A DNA stretch of 47,017 nucleotides from an uncultured Lachnospiraceae bacterium. Lineage in GTDB: Bacteria; Bacillota; Clostridia; Lachnospirales; Lachnospiraceae. This document shows positions 43,511-47,017 of this stretch, piece by piece; position 1 is the stretch's first letter; the number at the start of each line of letters is the position of its first letter. The translations under genes were made by a program, and so were the position numbers. The stretch is from positions 1 to 47,017 of the forward strand of contig CALEFO010000042.1 in NCBI GenBank assembly GCA_937877165.1, in the 5' to 3' direction. The notes below the pieces were generated by a model, which was given only the letters and a program-made list of their open reading frames with translations, was not told where the DNA came from and did not search any database.

Positions 43511-45190
43511 TTTCTTCACCATGCAGCGTTTCTTAAAGAACGAAATGCCGTAGCAGAGGATCTGATCATAGTCATCCTCATACTCCTTCGCATACATTCT
43601 CTCATCGATCTGCCGTAAAGCCGCATCGCACTCACTGCCAAGGTTCTCCAGAACCTTCGTGTACTTCGCCTCAAAGACTGCAACCCGGGCGTTGATGGGA
43701 TCATAAACGACCACATCGCTTCGGCCTTCTCCATGCTCCTTGTTGGAATCCACCATATATCCTGCACCCGTGAAAATGCCCGCAAGGAAAGCATGATAGA
43801 AGTCCTCGTGATAATCATGGTAGCTGATCGTACGCCGCAGCAGTGCGTTCATCTCCTTCGTGATGGTCTCACTGTCACCGCTCCACACGGCATCAAACAG
43901 GGCATTCCGGTTCCACTTCTTCGCACTGTCATCAAACCATTTGATGACGGTCGTTTCAAAGATCTCCCGGATCTCCGCATTCGGAATCATCAGCGCCATC
44001 ATGCCATCCGGCACCGTCTCCTTACATTCCTCGTCTCGCGCCCTGGTCAGATACCCGGTCAGGTACAGCAGGCTCCACAGATTATCCTCCGAAGAATGCA
44101 GATAATCGTAGGTCAGGTTTTCATCCACTCGCTGAACGATGCATCCGCCTGCCATCAGCGTTTCAAGTTTATGTGTGATCGTGCTGCCTGCATAATCAAT
44201 AAAGGAACGGATGATGGCATTGTCACTGGTGTTCCTCCAATAGCTGATTGGCTTTGCCTTCGGATTGTGCTGCAGCTCCAGCACGTAATTCATGACATCC
44301 CACGGGCAATATACATCAAAATCTCCGAAATGATAGCCGTCATACCATTTCCGGATACTGTCGGCCTGTTCCGTCAGCCCGGTGTCGCTCAGCAGCTGGT
44401 CGACCTCGCTCTGCACAAAGCCGAAATACTCGTTCAGCCGGGAGTTCGTAATGGTATCCGATACAAAATTGTTGGTTCCCGTGAAGATGCTCTCCTTTGC
44501 AATCTTCAGGCAGCCCGTAACAACTGCAAAGCAAAGTGCCTGATTGTCCTTCAGAGCCTGCATCAGGCCCTTCATGACATCCAGCATTTCTGCGTAGTAA
44601 CCGTTACTGTTCGCCTTTGCCACCGGGACATCATATTCATCAATCAGAAGAATCACAGGTTTTCCATAATGCTGCTGCATCATCCTCGTGAGCAGCATCA
44701 GACTCCCCTTGGTATCTTTCGGGGAAGCATTCCCCCATACCAGCTGCCTTGCAATATCCTTGTCGCTGTTATTGATCTTGTCGCTGTCCAGCAGATACAG
44801 ATGCTTTTTATACAGTTCCGAGATGACCCAAGTGAGCATATCGTACGCACCGGCAAAATTCAGCCCATCCACCTGCCGGAACGAGACAAAAACCGTCGGA
44901 TACTGATTCATCCATTTCTCACACAGCTCCGGATGCTCTGCAATTTCCAGCCCATCAAACAGTTCCCGGCTGTCCCTGCGGATGTCGAAGAAGCTCTCCA
45001 GCATACTCATACCCAGAGTCTTGCCAAACCGCCTGGGACGAGTGATCAGGGTTACTTCGGCTTTCTCATCCAGAATTTGAGAAATCAAGCCAGATTTATC
45101 AATATAGTAAAAATCACCATTTCGAATTTTCTCAAAATCTGAAATGCCAACCGGAATATTTAACGCTTTCACCTCTGCCATTCCTTTCAT
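43505..45190 (-). CDS. AAA-ATPase-like protein with C-terminal PD-(D/E)XK nuclease-type domain
   Basis: 561 residues from the ATG at 45190; an ATG three codons later (45181) is an alternative start. N-terminal AAA-ATPase_like domain: PVGISDFEKIRNGDFYYIDKS, a P-loop-like RPRRFGKTL, and the Walker B stretch VILLIDEYDVP. The C-terminal region ends with a nuclease-fold motif: GRSDVVVYDP ... VAVFEAKY (D and E-x-K), matching PDDEXK_9. These proteins are abundant and multi-copy in gut Bacteroidetes and Clostridia; their function is not established. No toxin or defence partner is obvious nearby. Confidence 0.88.
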   Translation of the reverse strand: MKGMAEVKALNIPVGISDFEKIRNGDFYYIDKSGLISQILDEKAEVTLITRPRRFGKTLGMSMLESFFDIRRDSRELFDGLEIAEHPELCEKWMNQYPTVFVSFRQVDGLNFAGAYDMLTWVISELYKKHLYLLDSDKINNSDKDIARQLVWGNASPKDTKGSLMLLTRMMQQHYGKPVILLIDEYDVPVAKANSNGYYAEMLDVMKGLMQALKDNQALCFAVVTGCLKIAKESIFTGTNNFVSDTITNSRLNEYFGFVQSEVDQLLSDTGLTEQADSIRKWYDGYHFGDFDVYCPWDVMNYVLELQHNPKAKPISYWRNTSDNAIIRSFIDYAGSTITHKLETLMAGGCIVQRVDENLTYDYLHSSEDNLWSLLYLTGYLTRARDEECKETVPDGMMALMIPNAEIREIFETTVIKWFDDSAKKWNRNALFDAVWSGDSETITKEMNALLRRTISYHDYHEDFYHAFLAGIFTGAGYMVDSNKEHGEGRSDVVVYDPINARVAVFEAKYTKVLENLGSECDAALRQIDERMYAKEYEDDYDQILCYGISFFKKRCMVKKV

Positions 45191-45270
45191 CTGATCCTGC
45201 ACAGACTGCTTCTTACTGCAATGATAACATGAATTCACAGAACCGCAGATAGCAAGGTCAATTGAATTGT

Positions 45271-46668
45271 TTACTTGTAGATATCATCCAGTGTTATCAG
45301 CTGAACTTCACCACGCTCCTGTGCCTGAAGAAGTCCATCTGTAAATCCGCCTTTAGAAAAGATATAGTAATGGTAGTTGTTGCCTTTTCCGAAAACCGAT
45401 GCATAATCCCTGATCAACTCCAGCTCATCCACACCAATTTTCTCGTTTCGATATTTACACGAGCCTATGATATAGTCCCTACCCTCAACAGGTGTTCCGA
45501 CGATATCAATCTGTATCTGCTTTTTCTTCTTTGGGTCTGTACCCCACCACTGGCCGATTTCACTCAGCTCAATGGGAAGGGAACCTGAATAATAAAGCAG
45601 ATAATCCTGACACATCTTCTCAAAAATCAGACCCATATAATCAGGAAAATACTGTTCCACCGCATGTGGATAGGTCTTTGTAATTCTACCAGAGTCAATT
45701 GCACTCATATTGACCGGCACAAATCGATACCAGAATCGGAAGAAGTTATCAGCCAACAGATAGATGGTTTTCTTGCCCGTTTTTTCAGTAATCGGAGTTT
45801 CTTTCTTAACAATACCAAGGTCAATCAGTGTTTTTAGATACTTCGATATGACCGAATTCTCCTCACCGACTTTCATCTTGATATCATTCATTCGAGAAGC
45901 GCCTTCTGCAATCGCTTTGATGATTGCATTATAAATGGCCGGCTCCCGGAGTTCCTGTTTCAGCAGATTTCCCGGCTCCTCATACAGATAGCTGGAACGG
46001 TCAAAGAAATTATCCAGCAGAGCCTCATCCACACTATTTCTCACATCCAGCTTGTTGATATAGTGAGGAACGCCTCCCGTGATTCCGTAAATCAGGGAAT
46101 TGTCCTCTGCGGACAGATTTGGATGAAACACAGCAGTTTCTTTATAATCGAGGGGTTCAATCTTAAACTGCCCGGTTCTCCTACCGTAGAGCGGGCTTTC
46201 CTTACCGAGTACCTGGCTCTCCATAAAACTCATAGACGAACCACAAAGAATCAGGTACATCTTTGACTCTGTCCACTTGTGATCGATGATATGCTGCAGC
46301 ATTGCTGAAATAGCAGGCTTCGCTTTCGCAAGGTAAGGATACTCGTCAATAACAAAGACGATTCGTTTCTCCTTTGAAAGCGCAGTCAACTCATCCAGAG
46401 CATCATCGTAAGTCCTGAATTCAGGTGCAGACTCCATATCTGGTCGCTCATAACTCATGATCGACTTCGAAAGGGCCTCCAGATTTTCCTTTCCCGTTGT
46501 ATTCAAAGCAGAGAAGAAAATAGTCGGCTTATCCTTACAGAACTCGTTGATCAGTGCTGTCTTGCCAACACGCCGTCTGCCGTAGATAACAATGCACTCA
46601 AACTTATCACCCGAATACCGTTTATTCAGTTTCCGCAGCTCGTCCTCGCGGCAATAGAACTGACCCAT
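45271..46668 (-). CDS. Archaeal-type ATPase with C-terminal DUF234-like domain
   Basis: 465 residues from the ATG at 46668, chosen because GGAGGCGAG lies upstream; an earlier ATG at 46695 is less favoured. STAND/AAA ATPase with N-terminal FYCREDEL, Walker A GRRRVGKTALI, Walker B IVFVIDEYPYL and the sensor-like LILCGSSMSFM. A winged-helix region (about 240-310) follows, then a C-terminal PD-(D/E)XK-like region, QIDIVG ... YIIGSCKYRN, in which Ser occupies the place of the usual Glu of the E-C-K motif. Family function is unknown. Base composition appears lower in GC than the neighbouring glycan genes, which could mean a separate origin. Confidence 0.88.
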   Translation of the reverse strand: MGQFYCREDELRKLNKRYSGDKFECIVIYGRRRVGKTALINEFCKDKPTIFFSALNTTGKENLEALSKSIMSYERPDMESAPEFRTYDDALDELTALSKEKRIVFVIDEYPYLAKAKPAISAMLQHIIDHKWTESKMYLILCGSSMSFMESQVLGKESPLYGRRTGQFKIEPLDYKETAVFHPNLSAEDNSLIYGITGGVPHYINKLDVRNSVDEALLDNFFDRSSYLYEEPGNLLKQELREPAIYNAIIKAIAEGASRMNDIKMKVGEENSVISKYLKTLIDLGIVKKETPITEKTGKKTIYLLADNFFRFWYRFVPVNMSAIDSGRITKTYPHAVEQYFPDYMGLIFEKMCQDYLLYYSGSLPIELSEIGQWWGTDPKKKKQIQIDIVGTPVEGRDYIIGSCKYRNEKIGVDELELIRDYASVFGKGNNYHYYIFSKGGFTDGLLQAQERGEVQLITLDDIYK

Positions 46669-46694
46669 CTGCTCGCCTCCAATAATTGTACTCA

Positions 46695-46758
46695 TAAGTT
46701 AGTAACTCGTAAGTTACTTTCTTACAAGTATAATAAATCAGATAGTTTCGAAAGCCAA
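46695..46758 (-). promoter_or_regulatory. Promoter and repeat region of the DUF234-type ATPase gene
   Basis: Minus strand: -35 TTGGCT (46753-46758), 17-bp spacer, -10 TATTAT (46730-46735). Between the -10 and the ATG lie TAAGTTA direct repeats (plus strand 46695-46701 and 46710-46716) and the inverted repeat AGTAACT/AGTTACT (46701-46718), which could be an operator or leader hairpin. The rest of 46759-46984 shows no convincing gene, only short inverted repeats such as TTCGGCGAAattaaTTCGCCG. Confidence 0.45.
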
Positions 46759-46984
46759 GCAAAAAAAGTCGAACCTTTAGAACCGTTCGAAGTCAGCCTG
46801 CGAAGCCAGCTCGCGATACAGATAAAACATTTGAATGAAGGTTACAGGATCGTGCAGCCCTTCCGATAAGACTGCGTCGGCTGCTCCGATACGGCACGAG
46901 CGGAGAGGGACTTTCGGCGAAATTAATTCGCCGTTTACTCCGCCGAGAGCATGCCGCGTGACACTTATATTCAGTCATTTTTAT

Positions 46985-47017
46985 TTACGCCAGCACATAA
47001 AGTTCTTTTACTTCCTG
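46985..47017 (-). CDS. 3' end of a gene running out of the window (partial)
   Basis: The final 33 bases read on the minus strand as QEVKELYVLA followed by TAA. Only ten codons are visible, so no product can be named; the frame could also be chance. Confidence 0.25.
   Translation of the reverse strand, partial: QEVKELYVLA

Noticed and set aside
46793..46978. Small 61-codon open frame on the minus strand
   Set aside because: Arg/Ser-rich translation without a recognisable motif, no ribosome site, and inverted repeats in the DNA; looks like non-coding sequence.

Overview
The window looks like chromosomal DNA of a Gram-positive, GC-rich member of the Clostridia, most likely Lachnospiraceae. Evidence: CUT1 sugar transporters of the LplB/YtcP/LplA type with a YesL-like (DUF624) partner, intracellular glycosidases without signal peptides, strong AGGAGG-type ribosome binding sites, lipobox lipoproteins, and AAA-ATPase/PD-(D/E)XK proteins common in gut Clostridia. 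No RNA gene, CRISPR array, transposase or phage gene was recognised.

Layout. (1) 1-2986, minus strand: a UDP-glucuronate 4-epimerase-like enzyme and a UDP-glucose dehydrogenase carrying an N-terminal XRE DNA-binding domain, separated by a tandem 103-bp hairpin repeat. (2) 3274-31077: a glucuronoxylan utilisation locus. It holds an unassigned six-hairpin-like glycosidase, a GH3 beta-xylosidase, a polyol dehydrogenase, YesL, a CUT1 ABC importer (solute-binding protein and two permeases, no ATPase), a GH67 alpha-glucuronidase, an AraC regulator, a GH2 enzyme, an SGNH acetylesterase, a GH43 beta-xylosidase, a GH115 alpha-glucuronidase, a DHDPS-family lyase and an IlvD/Edd-family sugar-acid dehydratase. 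(3) 31476-42342: cell-surface polysaccharide genes: a membrane glycosyltransferase, GlmM-like mutase, GT4 glycosyltransferase, NAD-dependent epimerase, MBOAT O-acyltransferase with an SGNH partner, and a Wzm/Wzt (TagG/TagH) exporter. (4) 42532-47017: a lipoprotein that looks like a catalytically dead class B sortase, two ATPases with PD-(D/E)XK-type C-termini, and the last codons of one more gene.

How the xylan locus works (inference from families): short acetylated (methyl)glucuronoxylo-oligosaccharides enter through the ABC importer, powered by a shared ATPase encoded elsewhere. In the cytoplasm they are deacetylated (SGNH esterase), stripped of uronic acid (GH67 and GH115), and cut to xylose (GH43, GH3). 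The dehydratase, aldolase-type lyase and polyol dehydrogenase suggest a route for a sugar acid. No endo-xylanase, xylose isomerase or uronate isomerase is present here.

Main discovery: each of the four minus-strand transcription units of the xylan locus is preceded by a CGCA-N16/17-CGCA direct repeat (minus-strand sense), with a -10-like hexamer 33-35 bp downstream and a poor -35. One of the four lies in the intergenic region shared with the AraC gene, where a half-site coincides with the -35 of the regulator's own promoter. This reads as a complete local regulon with autoregulation. Other notable items: the pseudo-sortase lipoprotein, the XRE-dehydrogenase fusion, and a family of modular intergenic hairpin elements.
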